Part shown: one piece after another, positions 1 through 7,137 of the stretch
Layout: each line of letters starts with the position of its first letter
Position numbering within the stretch: the stretch's first letter is position 1
NCBI GenBank assembly: GCA_028565635.1
Contig: JAOXYB010067034.1
Coordinates: 1 to 10,164 of the forward strand
Reading direction: 5' to 3'
DNA from: Phoronis ovalis
Taxonomy: Eukaryota; Phoronida; Phoronidae
DNA length: 10,164 bases
Translations under genes and position numbers: made by a program
The notes under the pieces: generated by a model
Databases searched by the model: none
The model's input: the letters and a program-made list of their open reading frames with translations, nothing else
What the model was told of the DNA's origin: nothing

Positions 1-129
1 ATATATAACAATATTATAACTAAATGTATTTATCAGTTATTTAGCAGTTTTTATCAGCGAGTAACATATATAACAGTTAATAAATGCAATATACAAAATA
101 ACAGCTTATTCTTCCAAAAAATGAACTAC
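1..129 (-). other. UBR3 intron 6, 5' part (runs off the window)
   Basis: This stretch lies downstream of the exon 6 donor on the minus strand. It is strongly A+T-rich, has several stops in the UBR3 frame and holds no recognisable coding sequence. Confidence 0.6.
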
Positions 130-263
130 CTTGTAAGCATCCTCAGGCAGCATTCCAAGTAACCATGTGACCAAAGTTTGTGGGAATTCAAACTTTACAA
201 TCCAAAACATCAGTTCTTCCAGCATTGTTGAGTGTGATAACTCTTCCTCAAAACCAGCTTTAC
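130..263 (-). CDS. UBR3: UBR3 exon 6 (residues 270-314)
   Basis: It encodes [20 protein letters not shown], then [18 protein letters not shown] and PEDAYK. The LEEL.FW..K.EFPQ..VT.LL.MLP...YK pattern is a clear match to animal UBR3. The acceptor is ATTATTTAAG (AG at 265-264), with a poor pyrimidine tract. A second in-phase AAG lies 6 nt further in (260-258) and would drop two residues. The donor is AAG/GTAGTT at 130/129, not ideal, but the frame beyond it meets a stop within nine codons and family similarity continues past YK in vertebrates, so another exon is expected left of the window. Length 134 nt, ending in phase 0. Confidence 0.88.
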
Positions 264-3200
264 CTTAAATAATTATATGTAATATAAATGAACTGATGTC
301 ACTGTTTTCTTGAGAGACAAAAAAGTTGAATAAGCAGAAAGAGAAGACTGAAAATGAGTGAGTTTTATATGAACTAATTTTCAAATTTCAGTTGACTATA
401 TTTTTTTAAATTTCAAAATTATACTCGAATATTATCATATCAACTGTGAATAATTGGTTAAAATGACTGAGAAACACAGCCTTCAAGAATAATGTACGGA
501 GATTTTATACATACAACTTATACATCTAAAATCTGGCAACAACAATGAGATTATCAAAAACCAAACCAACAGGTGCGAGCAGAGATGACTGGGACTGCAA
601 TTGTAAACTGGGTGCATGAATTTGATAGTCATACTGTAAAAACAGTAAGCATTTCAAATTACTACAAAATACCTAGCAACTGGTGTCCAGAAGTTTCTCA
701 TTGCTATGCTAGATTCTGAAAAAGGTCCATTTTATTCCAGTTAATAAAGGCTGTTCCACTTACAGAGGGAGGAAGGCACTTTTTAGAAGATCCAGCCACC
801 CATAACATATTTAATGCTTTATTACATACTATTATAAGGGCATGAACTGATTAAAAACCCACCACCATATTTCTTTTATTGAAGCGCCTTCCTCTCCGTA
901 CAACTGAAAGCAAAAACAGCCCTACCTGCAGTGCACTAGTAAGATTTATAAAATACCTTTCAGATAATCAGGTACAGGAGGACTATGTAATGTGCTAACA
1001 GCGGCTAAGTAATTAGAATGACTATGTTCATCTCGTTCATTTTGATTTTCTTTTCCTAGAAAAAGAAATAAGATAAGTAAAGTTGTATACAGCCTGAATT
1101 TTCATGTTCCCCTCATAATCACTACTAGCCTGCCTTGGCATCAGTCATGTTGATGAATTCTCTCAATGTATGTTCTTACCTATTCTGGCCACTTTCAATT
1201 CACAAAGTGCAAGTCCATAATCTGACAAAAAAGTGTATCAGCACATGGTGCCACCTAGTGTGTATACTTTGTACTGTCTGTATGACGTAATAAATTTAGT
1301 TAGATATAAATTAATATTTTTCCAGAAAAAAAAGTTTTAGTGGTCTCAGATATTGAAATATTCAAGCTACACCCCCTGATATGGAACACAACTGTGCTAT
1401 TCTGGTGAGTTTCGCTTATCTTTTGCTTATGTCACTAAATAATTTAACTATCAATGGAAGTACACCAATAGTACCTCTGAACATCGTTTTAGTTAGTTCT
1501 TGCTTCTGGTTCCGAAATAATAGCTGGAGTTCCACTAGTCAGAACCAGGTACTGCATAAGACCTGAGAAGAGTTTATGACACCTATCACCACAGAGACAT
1601 TTCCGGTGAAGCTGCATCGTCATACCTGATATAATGTCAGATACATGAATCAGCGTGTAATGACAGTTTTGGATAACAAGACAAAGTGTTTTCTCACCGT
1701 CTGTAAGGTTCTTGTATGTCAGTGGATTAGTTAATGTCTGTGTGATCACCTTCCTCATTGCAGCTCCCATATCGCTTAAACTGTGCAAGAATTTCAAGTA
1801 CGCTTCAGCATCCTGCATAGCTACCAAATACGTGTCAAGCATTTCTGTAATAAAATACTAATTATTATACTTTTGAAATATTTAAATATAATTACGTAAC
1901 CTTGTTTCTACATTCTGCAAGCCTATTGATATGTGGCTTTGTTGTAACGTTGTCCCATGTCTTTTGCTGACATCTCATTGGTACTAATATCTGAGAGCAC
2001 AAAAACACTCCTTAGGCGTTATCTAACTATGAATGACATGCACAGTCTAGTAACTACATTCAGTTCTTTTTTTAAGTCTTTATTACATGACATAGGTTCG
2101 AAGACCAAAATGTAAAAGAGCATAATATTTTGCAGCTGCAAAAACTATTTCCGACAGCCTCATGATTTGTGTAACTAAAGCATTAGAGAGCTAGCTGTTG
2201 GTGTCATTTGTCTACCTCCAAACCATGGAGAGCTAGAAGCACCAGTGAAATCTACCTTCTTCTGGATAATATGTATCAGCATAAATGTGCATTCGATCTT
2301 GTTTCGATTCAGTAAAAAGATATCAATCATAAATTTTAGTCCAAAACTGAATCAAACTTACTAAGCCATGAGAGTTTTCGGTCTTGTTACAAGACCTTCA
2401 TCAGGATAATATGTATTTGTGATGAATACATGATGTTTGAACTAACCACACATTTGCAAATTTTCTACATTAAATGTAATATCACGAAGAAAAAGACATT
2501 TACCGCATGTCAATGAAAACTGTTTATACATTAAATAATAAATAATTTCATACCTACGCGTTAAAATCCTTACTGTACAGTAAGCGTTATCTAACTATTT
2601 CAACTATTAGTTATTCAAGGTCTGAACAGGCATTTTATAATATATCAATGGTGTGTGTATAATAACATGAAGAACATTTGTGCGACTACTGCCTTTTCTG
2701 AACTCTACCTGGTCTGCAGTGTTCCCTGAGATGAAGGATTAATCGTAGTATCAGTTTTGGCATCATAGCTTCTGGCACTGAGAGTAAATCTGGTGGGAGA
2801 GATCTCTCTGGATGTCTACGGTTAGGGCCATGCCTTGTACAAAACCTGAAAATAATCAAGACTGTTTTTAAATCATGTATCCTAACAGAAATGTCAACAT
2901 ACTTTTAGTTAGATAATGAGGTCTCGATCATTGTATGGGGCTGGGAATTCCAATCAATAAAATGTTCTTATTATAATTATACTACTTGTCAATTTCTATG
3001 AGCTACTTGAAAAAAATTCAGCTTAATTTTGCCCGGTCCTTCCAAATCCCCGAGCTTACCCGTTTTCATTCATAACACTAATGTCTCCACAGTCACAAGC
3101 ACCTCCAGCTTGGCTACGAAACATATTAAAGTCATGACCTTCATGACTGCCTGCTTGAAAGCAGTCCGAACACAATGACATACATGGCGATATTCCACAA

Positions 3201-4451
3201 GTTCGACAACGATATGCAACAAAATTGGATGTCCAAACTAGTCCACATGTTGTAGCATTGTCATATAAGCGCACTGAAATGATATGAAAGAATATAACAA
3301 AAACATCAGTATGTATTATAAAGTCGAAAATCAAAGAAAACATGACTGTCTGCTCATCTTTCAATCCAACATGACGTTATTACTAAATCAGAGTTATCGA
3401 CTGAATTTTTAGTCTCTATGATGTGTTTGTATAAAACCTATTTAATAATAGTTCAATGTGAGGTCTAGTTATTTTGTAAAGTAACAATGTTGGTTTTAAA
3501 ACTAGGATTCTAGATTTTTTTAAATCGCTTTCAGTTAAAGACAACAGTTATTTGACGCTCCACCAAACATTCAAAAACTGCGAACGAAAACATGAAGGAA
3601 AAGCAAATTTTCAGTTTTGCATCCCAGGGAGTTTCTTAGTGTATGGAGCTGACGGGAATGTGCCACTGGATCAGGTATGTATTTTCTGGCACGCCCCTGT
3701 AATATATTTTGAGAATAGCCATGAATTCCTTTGGAAAGGTATCTAGTTTGAGTTTACACTTCACAGAAAATAGTGTATAATATCTCACAAATATTAATTT
3801 GAACATTAAAAATCTGTTACATTGAAATTTCGGGGTTTGTTTTGGAATTTTTGTGTTCAAATTAATTTCCACATTTTTCAGCATGGTGTTGGCCCAAACA
3901 ATTTACCCTCAGCAGCACCCCCCCCCCCCGCAAAATATAACAAAGAAAATTCGTAGTTTTTATAATGGGTAATTCTTGGGTTGTTGTATTTTGTCTTGAT
4001 ACCCGACTGCCCAGCTGGGCCATTTGTACCTAAAATAGAGTGCTGACTGCATGTAGTTTTGAACTGACAAGTTGTGTTGTGTTGTGCTGTTATTTAGTTA
4101 GCCTCCCGATATTATTATCATCATCTTAAACATGCAATCTTCGCTCGCCCTGTGCTACAGCTAGCTACATATCTGGGACAAAGTGTTATTAGTCCCATCT
4201 ACATATACATCAATGATTTTATATGCTACATCTAGCTTGCCTGTTTTGGAAAATTCGTCGAAAGTGACACCTCCTGCAATGATCCATTTGCACCAGTCTA
4301 TAGCTTCAAAATTATCAATTGGATTTGTTGGAGTTAGTATGTGATCTAGAAGGTCATCTAACTGCGCAAGTCCTTCCGCTTGACTGCATTCGGCCTTGAT
4401 ATAGTGGGCTAATTCTCGCTTGCCCCGTTTCATCAAAACATGGCTCGCCAT
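130..4451 (-). CDS. UBR3: UBR3-like E3 ubiquitin ligase, N-terminal 314 residues; join of 6 exons, 3' part off the left edge
   Basis: The model is complement(130..263, 957..1055, 1698..1844, 2709..2845, 3060..3273, 4241..4451), 942 nt or 314 codons with no stop and matching phases at all five junctions. Residues 1-70 are a helical lead with an [11 protein letters not shown] stretch; about 78-147 form the UBR zinc box; 148-314 start the long helical region seen in UBR3. The recognisable signature is the UBR box ([34 protein letters not shown]), which is much closer to UBR3 than to UBR1/UBR2. UBR3 is an E3 ubiquitin ligase with a C-terminal RING; in mammals and flies it has been tied to protein turnover in DNA repair, sensory function and Hedgehog signalling. 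Family length is about 1,900 residues, so most of the protein, including the RING, lies to the left of position 1. No frame break is seen. Confidence 0.95.
264..956 (-). other. UBR3 intron 5 (693 bp)
   Basis: The intron lies between the exon 5 donor (GTATTT at 956) and the exon 6 acceptor. I read it on both strands for a missing linker exon, because vertebrate UBR3 has a longer acidic and basic linker before the LEELLFW segment. I found none with convincing splice sites. No repeat or RNA gene is evident. Confidence 0.6.
957..1055 (-). CDS. UBR3: UBR3 exon 5 (residues 237-270)
   Basis: This small 99-nt exon was found by reading between exons 4 and 6. The acceptor follows a good pyrimidine tract (TTATTTCTTTTTCTAG, AG at 1057-1056); the donor AAAG/GTATTT starts at 956. 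It encodes a polar stretch, [19 protein letters not shown], then [13 protein letters not shown]. The H..YL.AL..S....P..Y pattern resembles the part of vertebrate UBR3 just after LTSG. Phase 1 at both ends joins exons 4 and 6 through glycine codons. Homology is weaker than for exons 2-4 because the segment is low in conserved residues, but splice signals, phase and position agree. Confidence 0.82.
1056..1697 (-). other. UBR3 intron 4 (642 bp)
   Basis: The intron runs from donor GTGAGA at 1697 to acceptor TTTTTCTAG at 1056. Its first 200 bases stay open in the UBR3 frame to about 1489, which is read-through without UBR3 similarity. A plus-strand frame with an ATG at 1381 overlaps this region and looks like chance. 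No other feature was recognised. Confidence 0.6.
1698..1844 (-). CDS. UBR3: UBR3 exon 4 (helical region, residues 188-237)
   Basis: The acceptor is AGTATTTTATTACAG (AG at 1846-1845) and the donor GTGAGA starts at 1697. It encodes [19 protein letters not shown], then [18 protein letters not shown] and [12 protein letters not shown]. The MGAAMR..(I/L)TQ.LTN...YK.LT.G pattern is a recognisable UBR3 segment directly behind the UBR box. The open frame continues without a stop to about 1489, but the residues after TDG do not resemble UBR3 and the donor fits both the phase and the homology boundary, so I end the exon here. Length 147 nt, phase 1 in and phase 1 out. The encoded part looks amphipathic-helical with no membrane segment. 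Confidence 0.9.
2301..2357. repeat. Imperfect inverted repeat in intron 3
   Basis: GTTTCGATTCAGT at 2301-2313 pairs with ACTGAATCAAAC at 2346-2357. That gives 12 paired positions with one bulged C and a 32-nt loop. It sits between the two repeat copies and may be part of the same element. Confidence 0.45.
2376..2404 (-). ncRNA. Hammerhead ribozyme-like core (candidate, probably degenerate)
   Basis: On the minus strand the order is CTGATGA (2404-2398), one A, GGTCTTG (2396-2390), loop TAA, CAAGACC (2386-2380), then GAAA (2379-2376). The hairpin arms pair perfectly over 7 bp. This is the layout of the hammerhead core: CUGAUGA, stem II, GAA. Downstream, ACT and AGT could make a 3-bp stem III with a 10-nt loop, followed by A at the cleavage position. 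A stem I partner for the upstream ACATATTATC is not found where expected, so cleavage is doubtful. Hammerheads of this kind are known in Penelope-like elements and retrozymes of animals. The second copy (2254-2276) reads CAGAAGA in place of CTGATGA and would be dead. Confidence 0.4.
2709..2845 (-). CDS. UBR3: UBR3 exon 3 (end of UBR box and start of helical region, residues 142-188)
   Basis: This exon is too short to show as a long ORF. It was found by reading the minus strand for the missing GFC...H end of the UBR box. The acceptor is TTGATTATTTTCAG (AG at 2847-2846) and the donor GTAGAG starts at 2708. It completes codon 142 (Gly) and encodes [16 protein letters not shown], then [18 protein letters not shown] and [10 protein letters not shown]144 and H147 supply the last zinc ligands of the box. 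The following [19 protein letters not shown] corresponds to the DLL...LPR.I..LI.YLRE stretch of animal UBR3. Length 137 nt; entry phase 2 and exit phase 1 fit exons 2 and 4. Confidence 0.9.
2846..3059 (-). other. UBR3 intron 2 (214 bp)
   Basis: This is a short intron splitting the UBR box coding sequence, with donor GGTAAGC and acceptor ATTATTTTCAG. No further feature is seen. Confidence 0.7.
3060..3273 (-). CDS. UBR3: UBR3 exon 2 (most of the UBR zinc box, residues 71-142)
   Basis: The acceptor is CATATCATTTCAG at 3275-3274 and the donor GGTAAGC starts at 3059. Residues 72-141 carry nearly all the UBR box ligands: C80, C93, C96, C101, C105, C108, H114, H117, C130 and C132. Acidic residues D131 and D134 lie in the GGACDCGD loop. 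In UBR1/UBR2 this fold holds N-terminal basic residues (type 1 N-degrons) using acidic residues in comparable positions. Mammalian UBR3 was reported not to bind the classical N-degrons, so binding specificity should not be assumed here. This is the most conserved exon in the window and the basis for naming the gene. The open frame upstream of 3273 (to about 3364) is intronic. Confidence 0.95.
3535..3674 (+). other. Exon-like open stretch inside UBR3 intron 1, opposite strand; identity unknown
   Basis: A plus-strand frame is open from 3480 to 3746. Within it, 3535-3674 is bounded by an acceptor-like AAATCGCTTTCAG and a donor-like ATCAG/GTATGT. The frame reads [20 protein letters not shown], then [20 protein letters not shown] and NVPLDQ. 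Residue composition looks more protein-like than the surrounding A+T-rich frames. I do not recognise the family. It has no ATG at its head and no partner exon that I could find. It could be a nested exon, a fragment of a decayed element, or chance. Confidence 0.25.
3918..3929. repeat. Poly-C run of 12
   Basis: Twelve consecutive C lie in otherwise A+T-rich intron sequence. Such runs are prone to length polymorphism and sequencing error. It is non-coding, so it does not affect the UBR3 model. Confidence 0.8.
4239..4240 (-). promoter_or_regulatory. Non-canonical GC 5' splice site of UBR3 intron 1
   Basis: The sequence around the site is ACAG/GCAAGC. It matches the known strong context of GC donors, AG/GCAAG. 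Using it gives SKTVRLYDNA with no gap relative to vertebrate UBR3. The next phase-compatible GT would add about 25 unrelated residues. Confidence 0.65.
4241..4451 (-). CDS. UBR3: UBR3 exon 1 (start codon, residues 1-70 plus first base of codon 71)
   Basis: Translation begins [14 protein letters not shown] and runs to FDEFSKT. The start is the ATG at 4451-4449, with A at -3 and G at +4, a strong animal start context. A longer frame can be opened upstream only with a TTG at 4484, and an in-frame TAA sits at 4487-4485, so the ATG is preferred. The segment [11 protein letters not shown]...FDEF matches the conserved EWCK...AGG...YDEF region that precedes the UBR box in animal UBR3 (family pattern recalled, not searched). 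The exon ends in phase 1 at AAAACAG before GCAAGC. Joined to exon 2 it gives SKTVRLYDNA, the same spacing as in vertebrate UBR3. The open frame continues past 4241 only as intron read-through. Confidence 0.9.
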
Positions 4452-4740
4452 TTTTCCTAGAACAAATATACTGGCGCTGAACAATTATTCTAAAAAGATT
4501 TCAAACTGTTTAAGCACATTTTCATAATCAGTATGCAGAGAAAAGTTGTACTACTCACAGTGTGCAACCAAACCTTTATCAAAATGCGAATAATTTTGAT
4601 GCGCAGATATACTTCATTCTCGTTGTCATTATTTACATCCTTCCGTTCCGTCGATCGTGCAAGGAATTTGGATATTTTACTTGGCGCGTCTACTTATATC
4701 CTGTGCTGTATCGATCAAGTAAATCAGATAAATTCTAAAT
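4452..4740 (-). promoter_or_regulatory. Probable UBR3 5' leader and promoter region, with a possible 5'-UTR intron
   Basis: This is the sequence directly upstream of the UBR3 start. It is locally richer in CpG (about 4590-4700, including CCGTCGATCG and GGCGCG) than the rest of the window, as is common near animal promoters. On the minus strand, CACT/GTGAGTAG (GT at 4558-4557) is a good donor and TTTGTTCTAG (AG at 4458-4457) a fair acceptor, giving a possible 102-bp 5'-UTR intron ending six bases before the ATG. No clear TATA box was seen. The extent is approximate. Confidence 0.35.
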
Positions 4741-5040
4741 AATATAACTAGTTTTATAGAGGTTTATTTTGAACAATTAATTTCTTTTTTTATGTAATTT
4801 TATTGATTTTCATTTGGGTGCATGTTGACAACAAACACAAAATCCGTACCATAGTTTTCATAAACAGATAATACATAAATTAACATTAACCGTAAAACTT
4901 AGCTAACCATAACAAATAATAAATATTATTTCGATATTTTCCAACAAAAAGATAAATATTTTGGCTTTAAGATATTAGATGTCTTGGTATTGTTGTTAAA
5001 TATTAAGTTAAACAAGTAAACGCAGTTTTGTTTATCATGA
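4741..5040. other. A+T-rich intergenic stretch, nothing recognised
   Basis: The sequence is very A+T-rich, with frequent stops in all frames and no repeat, RNA gene or splice-bounded open frame that I can support. Confidence 0.5.
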
Positions 5041-5140
5041 AACCTGGATGGGAGGGCTGGCTTAATCACTTCCGAGGTTAAAAGTTAGTTTTATCTTGAA
5101 CAACTGGAGCGTGTAGGAGTAATTGGTGGTTCAGCGATTT
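5041..5140 (+). other. Possible non-coding first exon of a divergent transcript
   Basis: A short block with higher G content ends in CAGCGATTT/GTAAGTATG, with a strong donor signal at 5141. It lies about 600 bp from the UBR3 start in divergent orientation. No ORF of note precedes the donor. This would be a 5'-UTR exon if it is real; the only support is the donor motif and position. Confidence 0.2.
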
Positions 5141-5142
5141 GT

Positions 5143-5670
5143 AAGTATGAAACCTTTGGTTTTGTTTAAAGCGTTTTGTTGTTAAGAACAGAAAATACAT
5201 TTGTTCAGTGGTCAATGGTTTGCCTAAAAGTAAAATTCAAGACATTCATGATTCAGGAGTAAAATAGTCAGACACCAGTTTTTGTAGTTTGTAACTTTGT
5301 TGTTCTAATTTCTATAGGCTTGTCTAGCTGACATTAAATAAGTCATCTTCTGTAAGATTGTGACACACTTTGTTGACACTTTCATTATCAAGAGTATCCC
5401 AACAGCTTATCAAATTAGATCAGGTTACATTTAAGACAAGAATACTTGTTGAATCAGGTTCTAATTAGAAGTACTTCAAGTAGTACAGCTTCAGAAACGT
5501 CCACCTAGTATTTAGTTTACACATGTCTAGTAAGATAAATACTTGAATATTCTGGATCAGTTTGGCATCTTCACCAGACCTACAACATAAGCCGGAGAGT
5601 ATTCCGTGTCGTGCCGCTAGATTTGTAACATCAAATTACAACTGATCCTGGCTCTGTATGTCCTAAGACC
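5143..5670. other. No gene recognised
   Basis: All frames are interrupted frequently. No inverted repeat, tandem array or RNA gene stands out. Confidence 0.5.
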
Positions 5671-5726
5671 GAAGTATTAGACTAGTACCATCTCTTCCGA
5701 AGTGTTAAACTGGTACCATCTCTTGT
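5671..5726. repeat. Two-copy 28-bp tandem repeat
   Basis: Unit 1 is 5671-5698 and unit 2 is 5699-5726. They begin GAAGTATTAGACTAGTACC and GAAGTGTTAAACTGGTACC and both continue ATCTCTT. They match at 23 of 28 positions. Non-coding. Confidence 0.7.
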
Positions 5727-6500
5727 TCAGAGAAGAAAACTGATATTTTTTCATAAGAGCCTTAACAACCAAACTAACATATATGTACATCTAATCTCCA
5801 AGACCTAAAGCTTACAAATCTAAGTTTTATTCCAAAAACAATAACTAACTAGAACAGTCTCCCGCAGAATATAATAGACTGCCCCTACATGTATACGACT
5901 ACAGATCCAGATACAAAATTCAAAACTGTCATTAGAAAGAATTCCTATTATCCTCTCTTGATACATGCGCGGTGCATGAATGTCGAAAAATGTCATACCG
6001 TATTGAAGATGATGATGATTTCAGACTTGAAATCAGCTAATTTGATATAACAAAAACCCATAACATTACATAAAGATGATAAGTGCTATGTAAGTTGTAG
6101 TTTGGAGAAAGAGATATTTAGACATGTACTGTATGTATTCAAACACATGTATAATGTGCCACCATATATATATATAGTACACACGTTTCTAAAGTCTAAG
6201 TTGTGATTTTTATTATAACGCACACCAAGTTTTAAATTTTCAGCAATAATGTTAAATGTAATGCAGGTACCATTATCCAGTTATCATTCAGCATCAATAA
6301 TGTAGACAGCTTATCTTAACTAAATTGAAGTAACTCTAACATTTATAAGCAGGTGTTCTAAAAAAACTTGTTTTTAGCCGCAAGTCTTGAAAGTGCTCAT
6401 TATTATCCTTACTCCGCACGTTGATGGATTCATGGCCCAGGGGATTACTTAATAGTTACGACAGAATGGGAGGTTCCGCAGGAGTAAATCTTTCTATATC
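5727..6500. other. No gene recognised
   Basis: A+T-rich sequence with a short AT dinucleotide run near 6163-6176 and a GAT triplet run near 6008-6018. No open frame of note, no RNA gene. Confidence 0.5.
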
Positions 6501-6980
6501 GGGTATAGAGTAGGTCAAGTTTTTATAGTTCATGTATCTAGATGGCATGGTGTAAATTCACTCGATTTCAGGTATAGAAGACGTGGCTCGTTTTTTGCGT
6601 GGTATAGAAGAAATCCATGAATGACCATGTGACTTGGCCATGTGACTGTATGAAAAATATCCGAAAACAACTTATTTTTACTAGCTCCGCCACATTGCCG
6701 TCAAACCCAGTGATGACCCAGATATAGTGAAACTTATGTGTTGGTATAGAGGATGCCCCCAAAAAAAATGGTTTAATATAGAGAATGTCCCAAAAAACAG
6801 AATTCGTGGGTTGGTATAGAGGATGTCCTGATAAAAACAGGAAAATTTAGTATAGAGGATGTACAATTTCTGGGTTGTTATAGAGGACGTCCTGAAAAAA
6901 AAACAGGATGTTCAGTTTCTTGGTATAAAGAGATGTACATACCGAAAAACAGAAAATTTTGATGTATAGGGGATGTCAGT
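6501..6980 (+). repeat. Degenerate minisatellite with GGTATAGAGGATGTCC core
   Basis: Core matches occur near 6502, 6571, 6601, 6743, 6775, 6813, 6850, 6878, 6922 and 6963. In the compact part (6743-6980) they are spaced 28 to 44 bp apart. Between cores the spacer tends to read TGAAAAAACAG followed by an A/T-rich tail (AAAATTT). Copies differ in length mainly in the A runs, as expected from slippage and old divergence. Two overlapping minus-strand frames (6568-6866) are by-products of the repeat. Non-coding by all appearances. Confidence 0.75.
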
Positions 6981-7119
6981 TGGTTTGAGGTTCCTGCTGA
7001 TCATCCATGTATATGATAATGAAGTAAGCTTCCCAGTTCGTGGTCATACATGTGATGGAGGTTAAACATTCTATAGAAAGAACTGTAAAGTAATTACAAC
7101 TATATTGCTACTTATAAAG

Positions 7120-7137
7120 CATTCAATATATTGAATG
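7120..7137. repeat. Perfect 18-bp palindrome
   Basis: CATTCAATATATTGAATG equals its own reverse complement. No spacer is present, and no surrounding element is obvious. Confidence 0.8.

Larger units (their letters stand above)
2225..2416. repeat. Two diverged copies of a roughly 140-bp repeat unit
   Basis: The 23-bp blocks at 2254-2276 and 2394-2416 match at 21 of 23 positions (ACCTTC, two A/T differences, then GGATAATATGTAT). They are offset by exactly 140 bp. Each is preceded by a CCATG-GAGAG-like start (near 2224 and 2367). The intervening bases are poorly conserved. This fits an old tandem duplication or the repeated ends of a retroelement. Confidence 0.55.
1845..2708 (-). other. UBR3 intron 3 (864 bp) with embedded repeats
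   Basis: The intron runs from donor GTAGAG at 2708 to acceptor TTATTACAG at 1845. Its central part (about 2225-2420) holds a diverged tandem repeat and a hammerhead-like core, listed separately. The rest is plain A+T-rich sequence. Confidence 0.6.
3274..4240 (-). other. UBR3 intron 1 (967 bp), GC-AG type
   Basis: The donor side reads AAAACAG/GCAAGC (GC at 4240-4239) and the acceptor CATATCATTTCAG (AG at 3275-3274). No GT in the required phase near the exon end has a good donor context. The intron contains a 12-C run, a short GTTGT repeat near 4071-4090, and a plus-strand exon-like open stretch, listed separately. Confidence 0.65.

Noticed and set aside
1381-1566. Plus-strand 61-residue frame in UBR3 intron 4
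   Set aside because: It has an ATG but a low-complexity hydrophobic translation, no splice support and no family resemblance.
1489-1697. Continuation of the exon 4 frame for about 70 more residues
   Set aside because: A good phase-compatible donor (GTGAGA) lies at 1697, similarity to UBR3 ends at TDG, and exon 5 resumes the similarity in the right phase.
3274-3364. Extension of the UBR-box frame upstream of 3273
   Set aside because: It is read-through of a clear acceptor (ATTTCAG), with a hydrophobic translation unlike UBR3, and exon 1 joins perfectly at 3273.
3636-3884. Minus-strand 82-residue frame in UBR3 intron 1
   Set aside because: It does not resemble UBR3, lies within an intron on the same strand and overlaps the plus-strand candidate. 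Nothing supports its start.
4161-4240. Continuation of the exon 1 frame past the GC donor ([15 protein letters not shown])
   Set aside because: It has no UBR3 similarity, and skipping it restores an ungapped match. No good GT donor in the right phase follows.
4452-4484. An 11-residue N-terminal extension of UBR3 starting at 4484
   Set aside because: The first codon would be TTG, with an in-frame TAA just upstream. The ATG at 4451 has a strong context and matches where family similarity begins.
4533-4742. Plus-strand 69-residue frame with an ATG in the UBR3 promoter region
   Set aside because: It has no recognisable motif and lies in the presumed UBR3 leader on the opposite strand. Higher GC content there makes longer chance frames likely.
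6568-6866. Two overlapping minus-strand frames with a repeating peptide
   Set aside because: They are products of the minisatellite. Repeat units change length by non-multiples of three and no start or splice context supports translation.
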